Shown: positions 41,467 to 52,232 of the stretch, piece by piece
Numbering within the stretch: the first letter of the stretch is position 1
Layout of the letters: each line of letters begins with the position of its first letter
Origin: Pseudomonas yamanorum
GTDB lineage: Bacteria > Pseudomonadota > Gammaproteobacteria > Pseudomonadales > Pseudomonadaceae
Assembly (NCBI RefSeq): GCF_900105735.1
Contig: NZ_LT629793.1
Coordinates: 2,170,001 to 2,234,000, forward strand
Reading direction: 5' to 3'
Length of the DNA stretch: 64,000 bases
Translations under genes and position numbers: made by a program
The notes under the pieces: generated by a model
What the model saw: the letters and a program-made list of their open reading frames with translations, nothing else
What the model was told of the DNA's origin: nothing
Databases searched by the model: none

Positions 41467-42602
41467 AGTTTCTCGGCTGCTTGACGCAGCGTCTCCTCGC
41501 GTTTGGCAAAGCACAGTCGCACCAGGCGCTGGCCTTGCGGTGGGTTCTGGTAGAACACCGAGACAGGGATAGTCGCCACGCCATGTTCGCGGGTCATCCA
41601 CAGCGACATGGCGACGTCATCCAGGTCCGGGCGAATCTGTGAGTAATCCACCAGTTGGAAGTAAGTTCCGGCCACCCGGGTAAAGCTGAAACGCGATGGT
41701 TCCAGCAGATCGCAGAACAGGTCGCGCTTGGCTTGATAGAAAGCCGGCAATTCCTCTACGTGTTCCGGGTGTTCGGCCATGAAGTCTGCCAAAGCGTACT
41801 GCAATGGGGTCACGCCGCAAAAGTTGACATATTGATGCACCTTGCGCAGCTCGGCGCTGAGGGCCGGAGGCGCAACCACGTAGCCGGTTTTCCAGCCGGT
41901 GACGTGGTAGGTCTTGCCGAAGGAGCTGACCACGAAGGCGCGTTGGTACAGCTCCTCGTGGGCCAGCACGCTGACGTGGGGCACGCCGTCGAAGACCAGG
42001 TGCTCGTAGACCTCGTCGCTGACCAGGTAGATATCGCGGTCGCGGATCAACTCGGCCAACTGGTCCAGCTCGGCGCGGCTGATCAGGGCACCGGTGGGGT
42101 TGTGCGGGCTGTTGAGGATGATCATGCGGGTGCGCGGGGATAGCGCCGCCTTGATCTGTTCGAAGTCGAGGGAGAAGTCATTCAGGCCCAGCTGCACATG
42201 TATGCAGCGACCACCCGCCAGCTCAACCGAGGGCTCATAGCTGTCGTAGGCCGGATCGAACACGATCACCTCATCACCGCTGCGGATCACCGCCTGGATC
42301 GCGCAGAAGATCGCTTCAGTCGCGCCAGGGGTGATGGTCACTTCGCTGTCGGCATTCACCGTGGCGCCATAGCTGCGGGCGATCTTGGCCGCTACTTGCT
42401 GACGCAGTACCGGCAGACCGGTCATGGGCGCGTATTGGTTATGGCCAAGGGCAATGTGCTTGCCCACCGCATCGAGCAAACCCTGAGGCCCATTGAAGTC
42501 GGGAAAGCCTTGGGACAGGTTGAGCGCACCGGTTTCGGCGGCGAGTTGCGACATGGTGGTGAAGATGGTGGTGCCGACATTCGGCAGCTTACTGGTGATC
42601 AT
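41454..42602 (-). CDS. PLP-dependent aminotransferase (YbdL/methionine or glutamine transaminase type)
   Basis: A 382-aa class I/II aminotransferase. It starts MITSKLPNVGTTIFTTM at 42602, after AAGGGG. Visible parts are NLSQGFPDFNGP, the NSPHNPTGALI motif, DEVYEHLVFD and the PLP lysine in SSFGKTYHVTGWKTGY. These fit the YbdL/KAT family, which uses methionine, aromatic amino acids or glutamine. With the overlapping omega-amidase gene it forms a likely transaminase-amidase pair that recycles the keto-acid of methionine. Substrate is inferred. Confidence 0.9.
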   Translation of the reverse strand: MITSKLPNVGTTIFTTMSQLAAETGALNLSQGFPDFNGPQGLLDAVGKHIALGHNQYAPMTGLPVLRQQVAAKIARSYGATVNADSEVTITPGATEAIFCAIQAVIRSGDEVIVFDPAYDSYEPSVELAGGRCIHVQLGLNDFSLDFEQIKAALSPRTRMIILNSPHNPTGALISRAELDQLAELIRDRDIYLVSDEVYEHLVFDGVPHVSVLAHEELYQRAFVVSSFGKTYHVTGWKTGYVVAPPALSAELRKVHQYVNFCGVTPLQYALADFMAEHPEHVEELPAFYQAKRDLFCDLLEPSRFSFTRVAGTYFQLVDYSQIRPDLDDVAMSLWMTREHGVATIPVSVFYQNPPQGQRLVRLCFAKREETLRQAAEKLCVI

Positions 42603-42670
42603 CGGTGCGCCCCTTGCGGTGAGCCCCAAGTTTTAAGCTGCATGCCACGAAGGGTCAACCGCCAGGCACA

Positions 42671-42697
42671 AAAAAGGGCTCTTAAAGAGCCCTTTTT
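42671..42697 (-). terminator. Intrinsic terminator of der
   Basis: AAAAAGGGCTCTT at 42671-42683 pairs with AAGAGCCCTTTTT at 42685-42697, a 13-base stem. A and T runs lie on both sides, so it can end transcription in either direction. Confidence 0.88.
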
Positions 42698-42710
42698 CAA
42701 CCGATCAGGA

Positions 42711-44180
42711 TCAGCGCTTGTCGCGGCGCTTTTTGTCGGCTTTCTTGTGGTGCGTCATCATCCGACGCTTTTTGTTGACCTGGCGGTCGGTGAGGCTGTT
42801 CTTGTTACCTTCGTACGGGTTCTCGCCACCCTTGAACTCGATACGGATCGGCGTACCGACCAGTTTCAAGACACGGCGATAGGTGTTTTCCAGGTAACGC
42901 ACGTAGGACTTCGGCACCTTCTCCAGCTGGTTACCGTGAATCACGATAATCGGCGGGTTGGCACCACCCAAGTGAGCGTAACGCAGCTTGATCCGACGGT
43001 TGTTGACCATCGGCGGCGCGTGCTCGCTGACCGCATCTTCCAGAATCTGGGTCAGGCGGTTGGTCGGCCAGCGGGTAACCGCGGACTTGAACGAGTTCTG
43101 CACCGAGGCGTAGAGGTTACCCACGCCGGTACCGTGCAGTGCCGAGATAAAGTGGATATCGGCAAACTCAACGAAGAACAGACGACGCTGCAGCTCGACC
43201 TTGACGTAGTCGCGCTCGCTTGGCGTCATGCCGTCCCACTTGTTGATCGCGATCACCAGGGCACGACCGGCTTCCAGGGCAAAGCCCAGCAAGTTCAGGT
43301 CGTGGTCTACCACGCCTTCGCGGGCATCCATGACGAAGATCACCACGTTGGCGTCTTTGATCGCCTGCAGGGTTTTCACCACGGAGAACTTTTCAACTTC
43401 CTCGTGGATCTTGCCGCGCTTGCGCACACCGGCGGTGTCGATCAGCGTGTACTTCTCGTCGTTACGCTCGAACGGGATGTAGATACTGTCGCGCGTGGTG
43501 CCGGGCTCGTCGTAGACGATTACCCGATCTTCACCGAGCATACGGTTGACCAGGGTCGACTTGCCGACGTTCGGACGGCCGATGATCGCGATCTTGATAC
43601 CGTCTTTTTCGCTTGGGCCAGGAATGCGCTTGGCTTCCTCGCCTTCGGCAACGATTTCTTCTTCGCCTTCGACTTCATCCACGTCATCACGCGGGAAGTC
43701 GCGCAGGGCGATTTCCAGCATCTGGGTGATGCCGCGACCGTGGGCACCGGCGATCGGGATTGCGTCGCCCAGGCCCATCGGGCTGAACTCGGCGCGGGCC
43801 ATTTCAGGATCGATGTTGTCGATCTTGTTGGCCACCACATAGGAACGCTTGTTGCGCTTGCGCAGGTGCTCGCCAATCATCTGGTCAGCAGCGGTGTAGC
43901 CCGCGCGGGCGTCCACCAGGAACAACACGACATCAGCTTCTTCAATGGCCAGCAGCGACTGCTCGGCCATCTTTTCGTCCATGCCATGCTCGTCACCGGA
44001 GATACCACCGGTGTCGACAATAATGTAGGAGCGCCCTTGCCACTTTGCCTCACCGTATTGGCGATCACGGGTCAGACCGGACAAGTCGCCGACAATGGCG
44101 TCGCGAGTCCTGGTCAGGCGGTTGAACAAGGTGGACTTGCCGACGTTCGGTCGGCCCACCAGGGCGATTACGGGAACCAT
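42711..44180 (-). CDS. der: Ribosome-assembly GTPase Der (EngA)
   Basis: A 489-aa tandem GTPase for 50S subunit assembly. Both G domains show [12 protein letters not shown] and [13 protein letters not shown]-loops with DTGGI/DTAGV, NKID and NKWD motifs; a KH-like domain and a very basic tail ([11 protein letters not shown]) follow. The ATG at 44180 has GGAG upstream; a GTG at 44192 overlaps that site. It is the last gene of the bamB-side block, but a terminator lies between. Confidence 0.97.
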   Translation of the reverse strand: MVPVIALVGRPNVGKSTLFNRLTRTRDAIVGDLSGLTRDRQYGEAKWQGRSYIIVDTGGISGDEHGMDEKMAEQSLLAIEEADVVLFLVDARAGYTAADQMIGEHLRKRNKRSYVVANKIDNIDPEMARAEFSPMGLGDAIPIAGAHGRGITQMLEIALRDFPRDDVDEVEGEEEIVAEGEEAKRIPGPSEKDGIKIAIIGRPNVGKSTLVNRMLGEDRVIVYDEPGTTRDSIYIPFERNDEKYTLIDTAGVRKRGKIHEEVEKFSVVKTLQAIKDANVVIFVMDAREGVVDHDLNLLGFALEAGRALVIAINKWDGMTPSERDYVKVELQRRLFFVEFADIHFISALHGTGVGNLYASVQNSFKSAVTRWPTNRLTQILEDAVSEHAPPMVNNRRIKLRYAHLGGANPPIIVIHGNQLEKVPKSYVRYLENTYRRVLKLVGTPIRIEFKGGENPYEGNKNSLTDRQVNKKRRMMTHHKKADKKRRDKR

Positions 44181-44203
44181 GCGGCTCTCCACTTCGTTAT
44201 TTC

Positions 44204-44236
44204 AGAAAATACAAAAGCCGCTGCAAGGCAGCGGCT
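44204..44236 (-). terminator. Intrinsic terminator between bamB and der
   Basis: On the minus strand the stem AGCCGCTGC / GCAGCGGCT (44228-44236 and 44216-44224, 3-base loop) is followed by TTTTGTATTTT. It lies just before der. Confidence 0.82.
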
Positions 44237-44319
44237 GGTGCTCGGGGCAGCATATTCAAATGCCGCATGCCCCGCCGAAGCGGGGCCGCCTGGGTGTTAC
44301 CCCAAGCATAGTCAAACCA

Positions 44320-45471
44320 TTACTTGATGGTCAGCGCTTCCAGTTTGCCGCTGTTGCCATACACGTAAAGCATGTTACCCACTACCAGCGGACGGGCACG
44401 CAGGCCGTCACTGTCGATACGTTCGCGACCGACGAAGCGACCGTCCACCTGGCTCAGCAGGTGCAGGTAGCCTTCAAAGTCGCCTACCGCTACGTAGCTG
44501 GAGAACACTTCCGGTGCCGACAACTGACGGCGAGCCAGGGAGTCGTTGCTCCACAATGCAGTGGTGGAACGCTCGTCGACACTTTCAACGGTGCCAGACG
44601 CCAGGCTTACGTAGACGCTGCCAAACCCTTGGGCGACACCGGCGTAGCTGGAAGCATCACGCTGCCAGTTGATCCGGCCGCTTTGCACGTCCAGCGCCGC
44701 GACGCGGCCCTGGTAAGTGGCGACGTAGAGGGTATCACCCGACAGAAGCAAGCCACCGTCGATGTCCACTACGCGATCCAGTTCCGAACGACCCTGAGGA
44801 ATAGCAACCCGGGTTTCCCAGGCCGGCACGCCGTTCTGGGTGTCCAGGGCGACCACTTTACCGGTCGACAGGCCTGCCAGTGCGAGGTTGCTGGTCACAA
44901 CCGGACCGCTGGTACCGCGCAAGGTCAGGACCGCCGGCGTGCTGTCGTACAACCAGCGCTGGTTACCGGTGGCGGCGTCGAGGCCGATCACGCGGTCATC
45001 CTGGGTTTGCACGACAACGATGTCGCCGTTGGTAGCCGGTGGCGAGAGCACTTCACTGGTCACGCGAGCGCGCCATTTCTCTTCACCGGTGCTCTCGTCC
45101 AGCGCCACCACATCGCCTTTCAGCGTGCCGAGCAGCACCATGCCGGAACCCACGCCAACGGCGCCGGACACAGGCAAGTCGAGATCTTTCTTCCATTTGA
45201 CGTCGCCGTTCATGCGGTCCATGGAGACCACAACGCCGGTGGAGTCAGCAGCGAAGATGGTGTCGCCGTCGATAGCCGGAACCATCAGGTTGTAGAGATC
45301 GCCCTGACCGTCACCAATGGAGCGGCTCCACTGCTTTTGCAGGACCACTTCTTCCTTGAAGCTGGTCAGCTCGGCCGGAGGCAGTTCTTTTTTGCTGTTG
45401 CTGCTGCAACCCGCGGCCAAAACGGCCAGAGCCAGCAATGCTGCATGTTTCCAACGGATCACGTCACGCAT
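44320..45471 (-). CDS. bamB: Outer-membrane assembly lipoprotein BamB
   Basis: A 383-aa lipoprotein of the BAM complex that folds outer-membrane proteins. The start MRDVIRWKHAALLA at 45471 leads to a lipobox LAAGC (Cys 22). The rest is an eight-bladed PQQ-type beta-propeller with repeated segments such as VVALDESTGEEKWRARV and VIGLDAATGNQRWLY. It overlaps the upstream gene by 8 bases. Confidence 0.96.
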   Translation of the reverse strand: MRDVIRWKHAALLALAVLAAGCSSNSKKELPPAELTSFKEEVVLQKQWSRSIGDGQGDLYNLMVPAIDGDTIFAADSTGVVVSMDRMNGDVKWKKDLDLPVSGAVGVGSGMVLLGTLKGDVVALDESTGEEKWRARVTSEVLSPPATNGDIVVVQTQDDRVIGLDAATGNQRWLYDSTPAVLTLRGTSGPVVTSNLALAGLSTGKVVALDTQNGVPAWETRVAIPQGRSELDRVVDIDGGLLLSGDTLYVATYQGRVAALDVQSGRINWQRDASSYAGVAQGFGSVYVSLASGTVESVDERSTTALWSNDSLARRQLSAPEVFSSYVAVGDFEGYLHLLSQVDGRFVGRERIDSDGLRARPLVVGNMLYVYGNSGKLEALTIK

Positions 45472-46105
45472 CCCCTTTGGCCAAGTCGTCGAGCTTGATT
45501 TGTAAGCCACCGACCGCCGCTTCATCAGACAGCGCCGCCTTGGCTTTTTGGTACGCAGCATTGGCTTCGTCGGTACGACCCAATTGGACCAGGAGGTCGC
45601 CCTTGAGCTCTTCACGAGTGGCCAGGAATGCCTTGTCAGCATCGCCGTCGAGCAGTTTCAGTGCGTCGTCGGCCTTGTTCTGTGCCGCGAGTACCTGAGC
45701 CAGACGCTGACGTGCGATTTCACCCAGTGTCGGATTGGCCGGCTTGTCGGTGATGGCTTTCAGCTCGGAGGCTGCGTCATCCAGCTTGCCGTTGTCGACC
45801 GCAACTTTTGCGACGAACAGGCTGCCGTATTGCGCGTAGGTGCTACCGCCGAACTCGCTCTTCAGCTTGCCGGCCAGGTCTGCAACCTGAGCAAGGTCAG
45901 GCTTGCCGTTTGGCGTCAGCGTGGTTTCCAGCAGTTGCTGATAGATAATCGAGGCGCCTTGCGACTGGTTAGCCTGATACTTGTGCCAGGCTTGCCAGCC
46001 GAACACCACTACTAAAGCCAGCAAACCGCCAGTGACCAGGGGCTTGCCGTTGCGCTGCCACCAGTCTTTGAACTCGGCCAGCTGGTCATCATCAGTACTC
46101 GACAC
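45464..46105 (-). CDS. YfgM-type TPR membrane protein (Sec-translocon-associated)
   Basis: A 213-aa protein with a short cytoplasmic N-terminus (DDDQLAEFKDWWQRNGKPLV), one membrane helix (about 24-42, TGGLLALVVVFGWQAW) and a periplasmic TPR region. This is the layout of YfgM, an ancillary SecYEG subunit that works with periplasmic chaperones. It lies between hisS and bamB, as in many gammaproteobacteria. Confidence 0.9.
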   Translation of the reverse strand: MSSTDDDQLAEFKDWWQRNGKPLVTGGLLALVVVFGWQAWHKYQANQSQGASIIYQQLLETTLTPNGKPDLAQVADLAGKLKSEFGGSTYAQYGSLFVAKVAVDNGKLDDAASELKAITDKPANPTLGEIARQRLAQVLAAQNKADDALKLLDGDADKAFLATREELKGDLLVQLGRTDEANAAYQKAKAALSDEAAVGGLQIKLDDLAKGDA

Positions 46106-46145
46106 CCCAATACTCCTTAATCGCTAAATCGGCTGTTTGACAGCT

Positions 46146-47435
46146 TCAACCCTGCACGATGCAGGTGGCCAGGTGCGCTGTAAGCGCATCAAAGGCAATG
46201 CTTTGTTGTTCACCCTGACCACGCAGGGGTTTGAAACTTACCACTTGCTGGGCCAACTCATCATCACCCAGGATCAGTGCATACAACGCACCGCTCTTGT
46301 CGGCTTTCTTGAACTGGCTTTTGAAGCTGCCAGCACCGGCATTGACTTGCAGGCGCAGGTTCGGCAGTTGGTCGCGCAGCTTCTCGCTCAGGGCCAGGGC
46401 AGCCAGTTCGGCCGCCTCGCCAAAGGCACAGAAGTACACGTCCACCTGACGGGATATTTCTTCGGGGACCTGCTCCAGGGTTTCCAGCAGCAGGATCAGC
46501 CGCTCGATGCCCATGGCGAAACCAACACCGGTGGTCGGCTTGCCGCCCATCTGCTCGACCAGGCCGTCGTAACGGCCACCGGCACACACGGTGCCCTGGG
46601 CGCCGAGCTTGTCAGTGACCCACTCGAACACGGTCTTGCTGTAGTAATCGAGGCCACGCACCAGTTTCGGGTTGATGACGTATGGAATACCGGCTGCATC
46701 CAGGCGAGCCTTGAGGCCCTCGAAGTGGATGCGGGACTCTTCGTCCAGGTAGTCGGCCATTTTCGGCGCGTCCACCAGTACGGCCTGGGTCTCGGCGTTC
46801 TTGGTGTCCAGTACCCGCAGCGGGTTGGTTTTCAGGCGACGCTGGCTGTCTTCGTCCAGCTTGTCCAGGTGGCCCGACAGGAATTCCACCAGGGCTTCGC
46901 GGTAGCGGCCCCGGGATTCGCTGGTGCCCAGGCTGTTGAGTTCAAGCTTGACCGCATCGCGGATGCCCAGCATGCCCCACAGGCGCCAGGTCAGCACGAT
47001 CAGCTCGGCGTCGATGTCCGGACCGTCGAGGTTGAACACCTCCAGGCCGATCTGGTGGAACTGGCGGTAACGGCCTTTTTGCGGACGCTCGTGGCGGAAC
47101 ATCGGGCCGATGTACCAGAGCTTCTGCGGCTGACCGCCGCCGGTGAGGCCATGCTCGAGCACCGCACGCACGCATGCGGCAGTGCCTTCCGGACGCAGGG
47201 TCAGGGAGTCGCCGTTGCGGTCTTCGAAGGTGTACATCTCTTTTTCGACGATGTCGGTCACTTCACCGATGGAGCGCTTGAACAGCTCGGTGAACTCGAC
47301 GATCGGCATGCGGATCTGCTTGTAACCGTAGTTATCCAGCAGGCGCGCGACAGTGCCCTCGAAGTAGCGCCACAGGGGCGTCTGCTCAGGCAGGATGTCG
47401 TTCATGCCACGAATGGCTTGCAGAGACTTGCTCAC
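46146..47435 (-). CDS. hisS: Histidyl-tRNA synthetase
   Basis: A 429-aa class II synthetase. Motif 1 is near [19 protein letters not shown], motif 2 is [19 protein letters not shown], the histidine-specific [15 protein letters not shown] segment follows, and motif 3 is [12 protein letters not shown]. The C-terminal anticodon domain ends about residue 429. It starts 20 bases after ispG in the minus-strand block. Confidence 0.98.
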   Translation of the reverse strand: MSKSLQAIRGMNDILPEQTPLWRYFEGTVARLLDNYGYKQIRMPIVEFTELFKRSIGEVTDIVEKEMYTFEDRNGDSLTLRPEGTAACVRAVLEHGLTGGGQPQKLWYIGPMFRHERPQKGRYRQFHQIGLEVFNLDGPDIDAELIVLTWRLWGMLGIRDAVKLELNSLGTSESRGRYREALVEFLSGHLDKLDEDSQRRLKTNPLRVLDTKNAETQAVLVDAPKMADYLDEESRIHFEGLKARLDAAGIPYVINPKLVRGLDYYSKTVFEWVTDKLGAQGTVCAGGRYDGLVEQMGGKPTTGVGFAMGIERLILLLETLEQVPEEISRQVDVYFCAFGEAAELAALALSEKLRDQLPNLRLQVNAGAGSFKSQFKKADKSGALYALILGDDELAQQVVSFKPLRGQGEQQSIAFDALTAHLATCIVQG

Positions 47436-47456
47436 ATCTAATCCTTAAATTCGTTC

Positions 47457-48566
47457 TTAGCCGCGCGCGATCAGCGCTGCGTCAGCCGCGACCTTTTCGG
47501 CCGCTTTCTGGCGGATCAGCCGTTCCAGCTCATCCACCAGATTGTCATTCGTCAGTTTCTGCGACGGCTTGCCGTCGATGTAAATCAGGTTTGGCGTACC
47601 ACCAGTCAAGCCCACATGGGCTTCTTTGGCCTCGCCCGGCCCGTTGACCACACAGCCAATCACCGCAACATCCAGCGGCACCAGCAGGTCTTCGAGGCGT
47701 ACTTCCAGTTCGTTCATGGTTTTCACCACGTCGAAGTTCTGTCGCGAGCAGCTCGGGCAGGCAATGAAGTTGATGCCACGGGAACGCAAATGCAGGGATT
47801 TGAGAATGTCGTAACCGACTTTCACTTCCTCTACCGGGTCTGCCGCGAGGGAGATGCGAATAGTATCGCCAATCCCGTCGGCCAGCAGCATACCGAGACC
47901 CACCGCAGATTTCACTGTGCCTGAACGTAAACCGCCGGCTTCGGTGATACCCAGGTGCAATGGCTGGACGATTTCCTTGGCCAGCAGGCGGTACGCTTCT
48001 ACCGCCATGAACACATCGGAAGCCTTTACGCTGACCTTGAAGTCCTGGAAATTCAGGCGCTCAAGGTGTTCAACGTGGCGCAACGCGGACTCCACCAGTG
48101 CTGCCGGAGTCGGCTCGCCGTATTTCTTTTGCAGGTCTTTTTCCAGGGAACCGGCGTTGACGCCGATGCGGATTGGAATCCCGCGATCACGGGCGGCATC
48201 CACCACGGCGCGAACCCGGTCTTCACGACCGATGTTGCCCGGGTTGATCCGCAGGCAGTCGACGCCCAGTTCGGCCACGCGCAACGCGATCTTGTAGTCG
48301 AAGTGGATATCGGCGACCAGCGGAACCTTGACCAGTTGCTTGATGCGGCCAAAGGCTTCGGCAGCGTCCATGTCCGGTACGGAAACTCGCACGATGTCGA
48401 CGCCCGCCGCTTCCAGGCGATTGATCTGGGCAACAGTGGCCGCCACGTCATTGGTGTCGCTGTTGGTCATGCTTTGTACTGCGATGGGGGCATCGCCGCC
48501 CACCGGCACCGAGCCGACCCAGATCTTGCGCGATACGCGACGTTTGATTGGAGATTCGCCGTGCAT
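47457..48566 (-). CDS. ispG: 4-hydroxy-3-methylbut-2-enyl diphosphate synthase
   Basis: A 369-aa iron-sulfur enzyme of the MEP isoprenoid pathway. The TIM-barrel part has [14 protein letters not shown] and INPGNIG; the cluster cysteines are in [11 protein letters not shown] and [16 protein letters not shown]. It depends on the isc machinery encoded nearby for its cluster. It starts 4 bases after rodZ. Confidence 0.98.
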   Translation of the reverse strand: MHGESPIKRRVSRKIWVGSVPVGGDAPIAVQSMTNSDTNDVAATVAQINRLEAAGVDIVRVSVPDMDAAEAFGRIKQLVKVPLVADIHFDYKIALRVAELGVDCLRINPGNIGREDRVRAVVDAARDRGIPIRIGVNAGSLEKDLQKKYGEPTPAALVESALRHVEHLERLNFQDFKVSVKASDVFMAVEAYRLLAKEIVQPLHLGITEAGGLRSGTVKSAVGLGMLLADGIGDTIRISLAADPVEEVKVGYDILKSLHLRSRGINFIACPSCSRQNFDVVKTMNELEVRLEDLLVPLDVAVIGCVVNGPGEAKEAHVGLTGGTPNLIYIDGKPSQKLTNDNLVDELERLIRQKAAEKVAADAALIARG

Positions 48567-48570
48567 GACT

Positions 48571-49557
48571 TTATTGTCCCAACTTCAGGCGAGCAGTCTC
48601 GCCACTGGTGAACGGCGCCACGTCCACAGGCTGGCCGTTGTAGGCCACTTGCGCGCCACGGGCAAAGCCCAGACGCAGCGTCAAAGGAGGCTTGCCGCCC
48701 TGGTCAAGTGTATCTCCCTTACGCTTCAGACCACTGAACAGCACTTTGCCGTTGCCATCGGAGACTTGCGTCCAGCAGTCAGCGACGTAGGTAATTTGTA
48801 CTCGGCCATCACCGGCGATAAGCGCTGGGGTGGTTGGCGCGGAAATCGCCGGGGCGGCCGGAGCGGCTGGAGCCGGAGCCTGCGCCGGGGCGGCTGGCGT
48901 ATGAGCCGGAGCAACTGGCGTCGCGGCGACCACTGGAGCGGGAGCGACAGGAGTCGTGGCAGGTGCAGTAACCGCTTCAGTAGCAGGCTGCTCGGCGCTC
49001 GGCTCTGCCTCAGGCGCCGCCTGGCCCTGGGCCACGGCCTGGTCTTCCGGCTCGTCCAACGGATGAATCTGGGTGGTGCCGTCGGCGCTTTCGACTTCGA
49101 CGTGCTCCATGGCGTTGGTGGACAGATCCTTGCCACGCTGGGAGGTCTGATCCTGCCACCATACAAAACCACCACCGATCACGGCGATCAGCAGCAACAG
49201 GCTGACAATTCGCAATATCGTGTGGGAAACGCGCACAGGCTCTTCAATGCGCCCCAGGCCATGGACATTGCTGCCCTGGGAATCGGTACCGGTGATCTGG
49301 TCGAATTCCTGGACCAATGCGGCCTGGTCGATACCAAGCAACTTGGCATAGGCGCGGATATAGCCGCGGGCAAAGGTATGCCCTGGCAGCTTGTCGAACG
49401 CGCCAGCTTCAAGGTTGCCCAATGAAGTCGTGGTCAAATTGAGCTTGAGGGCCACTTCTGCCAGCGACCAACCATTGCTTTCGCGGGCCTGACGCAAGGT
49501 CTCGCCTGGGTTTCCACGATTAGCTGCTACAACTTCCGGGTGCGCCGCTTTCATCAT
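48571..49557 (-). CDS. rodZ: Cell-shape protein RodZ
   Basis: A 328-aa bitopic membrane protein linking MreB filaments to the envelope. The cytoplasmic N-terminus is an HTH ([20 protein letters not shown]), followed by a transmembrane helix (about 120, [20 protein letters not shown]), a low-complexity Ala/Pro linker and a C-terminal periplasmic domain ([20 protein letters not shown]). It overlaps pilF by 4 bases. Confidence 0.95.
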   Translation of the reverse strand: MMKAAHPEVVAANRGNPGETLRQARESNGWSLAEVALKLNLTTTSLGNLEAGAFDKLPGHTFARGYIRAYAKLLGIDQAALVQEFDQITGTDSQGSNVHGLGRIEEPVRVSHTILRIVSLLLLIAVIGGGFVWWQDQTSQRGKDLSTNAMEHVEVESADGTTQIHPLDEPEDQAVAQGQAAPEAEPSAEQPATEAVTAPATTPVAPAPVVAATPVAPAHTPAAPAQAPAPAAPAAPAISAPTTPALIAGDGRVQITYVADCWTQVSDGNGKVLFSGLKRKGDTLDQGGKPPLTLRLGFARGAQVAYNGQPVDVAPFTSGETARLKLGQ

Positions 49558-50312
49558 TGCTCCGACAGGTATTGCTGATATTCCGGCGTACCGGGATAGA
49601 GTCGTTCGAGTTGCTGGCCAAAACGTGCGGCCTTGTCGCGTTCTTCATGAACCGTCGCCAGGCGCGCACCGAGCAATAGACTACGTGCATTTTGCCCGCT
49701 CAGCAGGCTAAAACGCTCGTAATAGTCACGTGCCGGCACATAATGCCTGTCTTCGAAGGACAACTCAGCCATTTCGAGCAAGGCTCGAGGCTGGCGCTGG
49801 TTCAGGTGCAGGGCCTTTTCCAGTTGCTGGCGGGCGGTGTCGCGCTGGCCGAGAAGCATTGAGGTCACCCCAAGATTCTCGAAAACCCGCGAGCGCTCAG
49901 GATAGAGGGTATCGGCCGCAGCCTGCTGGAAATATTCGGACGCCTGTTGATAACGTTTCTGCGCAAACAAAAAACTGCCGTAATTATTCAGCAGTCTTGG
50001 GTCGCCAGGACGTATAGCCAGGGCCTTTTGGAAATATTGATCGGCCAATTCAGGCTCGGCCTGGGCCTGGAACACCAAGGCCAACGCAGCATTGGCGTCT
50101 GCGTCGCTGCCATCTAGTTCAAGGGCCTTCTTCAGCGGCACCTTGGCCTGTTCGGCCATCCCTTGCTGCAAGTACCCCAAGCCCAACTGCACATAGGCAG
50201 CACGCGCCTCGTCACGGCCCTTGCCGGTTTGCAACGGGCTGTCATGGCCCGATGAAACACAGCCAGCCGCAAGGCTGGCAACAAGCAAAAGCAGCGCAAG
50301 GCGCAAGGGCAT
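49554..50312 (-). CDS. pilF: Type IV pilus biogenesis/stability lipoprotein PilF (PilW)
   Basis: A 252-aa lipoprotein: MPLRLALLLLVASLAAGC has the lipobox with Cys 18. Six TPR-like repeats follow (LGLGYLQQGMAEQAKVPLKKAL; FQKALAIRPGDPRLLNNYGS). PilF is the pilotin that places the PilQ secretin in the outer membrane. It lies between rlmN and rodZ, as in P. aeruginosa. Confidence 0.94.
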   Translation of the reverse strand: MPLRLALLLLVASLAAGCVSSGHDSPLQTGKGRDEARAAYVQLGLGYLQQGMAEQAKVPLKKALELDGSDADANAALALVFQAQAEPELADQYFQKALAIRPGDPRLLNNYGSFLFAQKRYQQASEYFQQAAADTLYPERSRVFENLGVTSMLLGQRDTARQQLEKALHLNQRQPRALLEMAELSFEDRHYVPARDYYERFSLLSGQNARSLLLGARLATVHEERDKAARFGQQLERLYPGTPEYQQYLSEQ

Positions 50313-50324
50313 AGAGATCCTCTC

Positions 50325-51473
50325 TCAGGTTCGAGTCGCGGCGCTTTGCGGCATATCGTCGGCGGCACTCAGTTCACGCACGGCGATATAACGTTCGCTG
50401 CGACGGGTGCGATCCAGCACCTGTCCTACCAATTGGCCACATGCCGCATCGATGTCTTCGCCGCGGGTGGTGCGCACGGTGACATTGAAGCCTGCATGGT
50501 GCAGTTGATCCTGGAAACGGCGGATGGCGTTGTTGCTCGGCCGCTCGTAGCCAGAATGGGGAAACGGGTTAAACGGAATCAGGTTGATCTTGCACGGTAC
50601 GTTCTTGAGCAACTCGATCATCTCGACCGCATGCTCGACCTTGTCGTTGATGTCCTTGAGCATGGTGTACTCAATGGTCAACACACGTTTCTCACCCAAG
50701 GTCGCCATATAACGCTGGCAAGATTCGAGCAGCATCTTAAGCGGATACTTCTTGTTGATCGGCACCAATTGGTTACGCAATGCGTCATTCGGTGCGTGCA
50801 GCGACAACGCCAGGGAGACGTCGATGTGCTTGGCCAGCTCATCGATCATCGGTACCACGCCGGAGGTCGACAGGGTCACACGGCGCTTGGAAATGCCGTA
50901 GCCCAGGTCGTCCATCATCAAATGCATGGCCGCAACAACGTTGTCGAAGTTCAGCAGCGGCTCACCCATGCCCATCATCACCACGTTGGTGATGGCACGG
51001 TCGGCGGTCGCCGGGATGCTGCCGAACGATTTATTGGCAATCCATACCTGGCCGATGACTTCGGCGGCGGTGAGGTTGCTGTTGAAACCTTGCTTGCCGG
51101 TGGAGCAGAAACTGCAGTCCAGGGCACAGCCTGCCTGGGACGAAACGCACAGAGTGCCGCGCTTGCCCTGGGGAATGTACACGGTCTCGACGCAGCTGCC
51201 GGACGCCACGCGCACCACCCACTTACGGGTGCCATCGGTGGAGATGTCCTCGCTGACCACTTCGGGGCCGCGAACTTCGGCAATGGCCTTGAGCTTGTCG
51301 CGCAGGGCCTTGCTGACGTTCGTCATGGCGTCGAAATCATCGACGCCAAGATGGTGAATCCACTTCATTACCTGAGCGGCACGAAAACGCTTCTCCCCGA
51401 TTGAGTCGAAGAATTTTTCCATTTCCTGTTGAGTCAGACCCAGCAGGTTGGTTTTTGCAGTCAATGTAGTCAT
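50325..51473 (-). CDS. rlmN: Dual-specificity 23S rRNA/tRNA adenine C2-methyltransferase
   Basis: A 382-aa radical SAM enzyme that methylates A2503 of 23S rRNA and A37 of some tRNAs. The cluster motif [16 protein letters not shown] (CxxxCxxC), the [13 protein letters not shown] segment and the catalytic cysteine region near the end ([11 protein letters not shown]) are clear. It lies 12 bases upstream of pilF. Confidence 0.97.
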   Translation of the reverse strand: MTTLTAKTNLLGLTQQEMEKFFDSIGEKRFRAAQVMKWIHHLGVDDFDAMTNVSKALRDKLKAIAEVRGPEVVSEDISTDGTRKWVVRVASGSCVETVYIPQGKRGTLCVSSQAGCALDCSFCSTGKQGFNSNLTAAEVIGQVWIANKSFGSIPATADRAITNVVMMGMGEPLLNFDNVVAAMHLMMDDLGYGISKRRVTLSTSGVVPMIDELAKHIDVSLALSLHAPNDALRNQLVPINKKYPLKMLLESCQRYMATLGEKRVLTIEYTMLKDINDKVEHAVEMIELLKNVPCKINLIPFNPFPHSGYERPSNNAIRRFQDQLHHAGFNVTVRTTRGEDIDAACGQLVGQVLDRTRRSERYIAVRELSAADDMPQSAATRT

Positions 51474-51503
51474 GGATTCACCTTCGCTCTTTTAAGCCAA
51501 TGC

Positions 51504-51929
51504 TTAGCGAGCGGTTACTTCAGTAGCAGCGAAAAAGTACGAGATTTCGCGGGCAGCAGCGGCTTCGGAGTCCGAACCGTGAACGGCGTTGGCGTCGATC
51601 GATTCAGCGAAGTCAGCACGGATGGTGCCGGCAGCAGCTTCTTTAGGGTTGGTAGCGCCCATCAGCTCACGGTTCAGTGCGATAGCGTTTTCGCCTTCCA
51701 GAACCTGAACAACAACAGGGCCGGAGATCATGAAGGCAACCAGGTCGCCGAAGAAACCACGAGCGCTGTGCTCAGCGTAGAAGCCTTCAGCTTCAGCTTT
51801 GGACAGTTGCTTGAGTTTCGAAGCTACAACCTTCAGGCCGGCTTTTTCGAAACGAGTGGTGATCTCGCCGATGACGTTTTTTGCAACAGCGTCAGGCTTG
51901 ATGATGGAGAAAGTACGTTGAACAGCCAT
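51504..51929 (-). CDS. ndk: Nucleoside diphosphate kinase
   Basis: A 141-aa enzyme that balances nucleoside triphosphates. It starts [18 protein letters not shown] and holds the phospho-His in [17 protein letters not shown] before the ATG fits. A -10 box lies in the loop of an upstream hairpin (51966-51988), so it probably has its own promoter. Confidence 0.98.
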   Translation of the reverse strand: MAVQRTFSIIKPDAVAKNVIGEITTRFEKAGLKVVASKLKQLSKAEAEGFYAEHSARGFFGDLVAFMISGPVVVQVLEGENAIALNRELMGATNPKEAAAGTIRADFAESIDANAVHGSDSEAAAAREISYFFAATEVTAR

Positions 51930-51956
51930 GGTGTAACTCCAGAAACGGTAATTTGC

Positions 51957-51990
51957 GAAAAATTAAACCCGCGAATTATACGCGGGTTCT
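51957..51990 (-). terminator. Terminator hairpin of the isc operon with a -10 box in its loop
   Basis: On the minus strand AACCCGCG (51981-51988) and CGCGGGTT (51966-51973) form the stem, and TAATTTTT follows. The 7-base loop together holds TATAAT (51975-51980). It may end isc transcripts and start ndk transcripts. Confidence 0.78.
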
Positions 51991-52017
51991 TGGGTATTGC
52001 CTAACCTGCGGGGATGA

Positions 52018-52218
52018 TCAGTCTATTTCTTCGATCCAGAGGGCCTGGACCGCTTCCAATACCTTCTCGCCGCAGCGGCCAGAGGTATTGTCGAAATCCG
52101 GAAGCTCCATGATCCATCGCTGCAGGTCGACGAAGTTGACAGTGAGCGGGCTCACATCGGGCTTGGATTCAGCCAGTTCTTCAGCAATGCGTTGTACATC
52201 ATTCCAACCGTAACTCAT
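52018..52218 (-). CDS. iscX: IscX (Fe-S assembly accessory protein)
   Basis: A 66-aa acidic protein: MSYGWNDVQRIAEELAES, the PLTVNFVDLQRWI segment and an EEID end. It binds IscS and is thought to tune cysteine desulfurase and iron supply. It is the last isc gene, 14 bases after fdx. Confidence 0.96.
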   Translation of the reverse strand: MSYGWNDVQRIAEELAESKPDVSPLTVNFVDLQRWIMELPDFDNTSGRCGEKVLEAVQALWIEEID

Positions 52219-52232
52219 GACAGTTCTACCAG

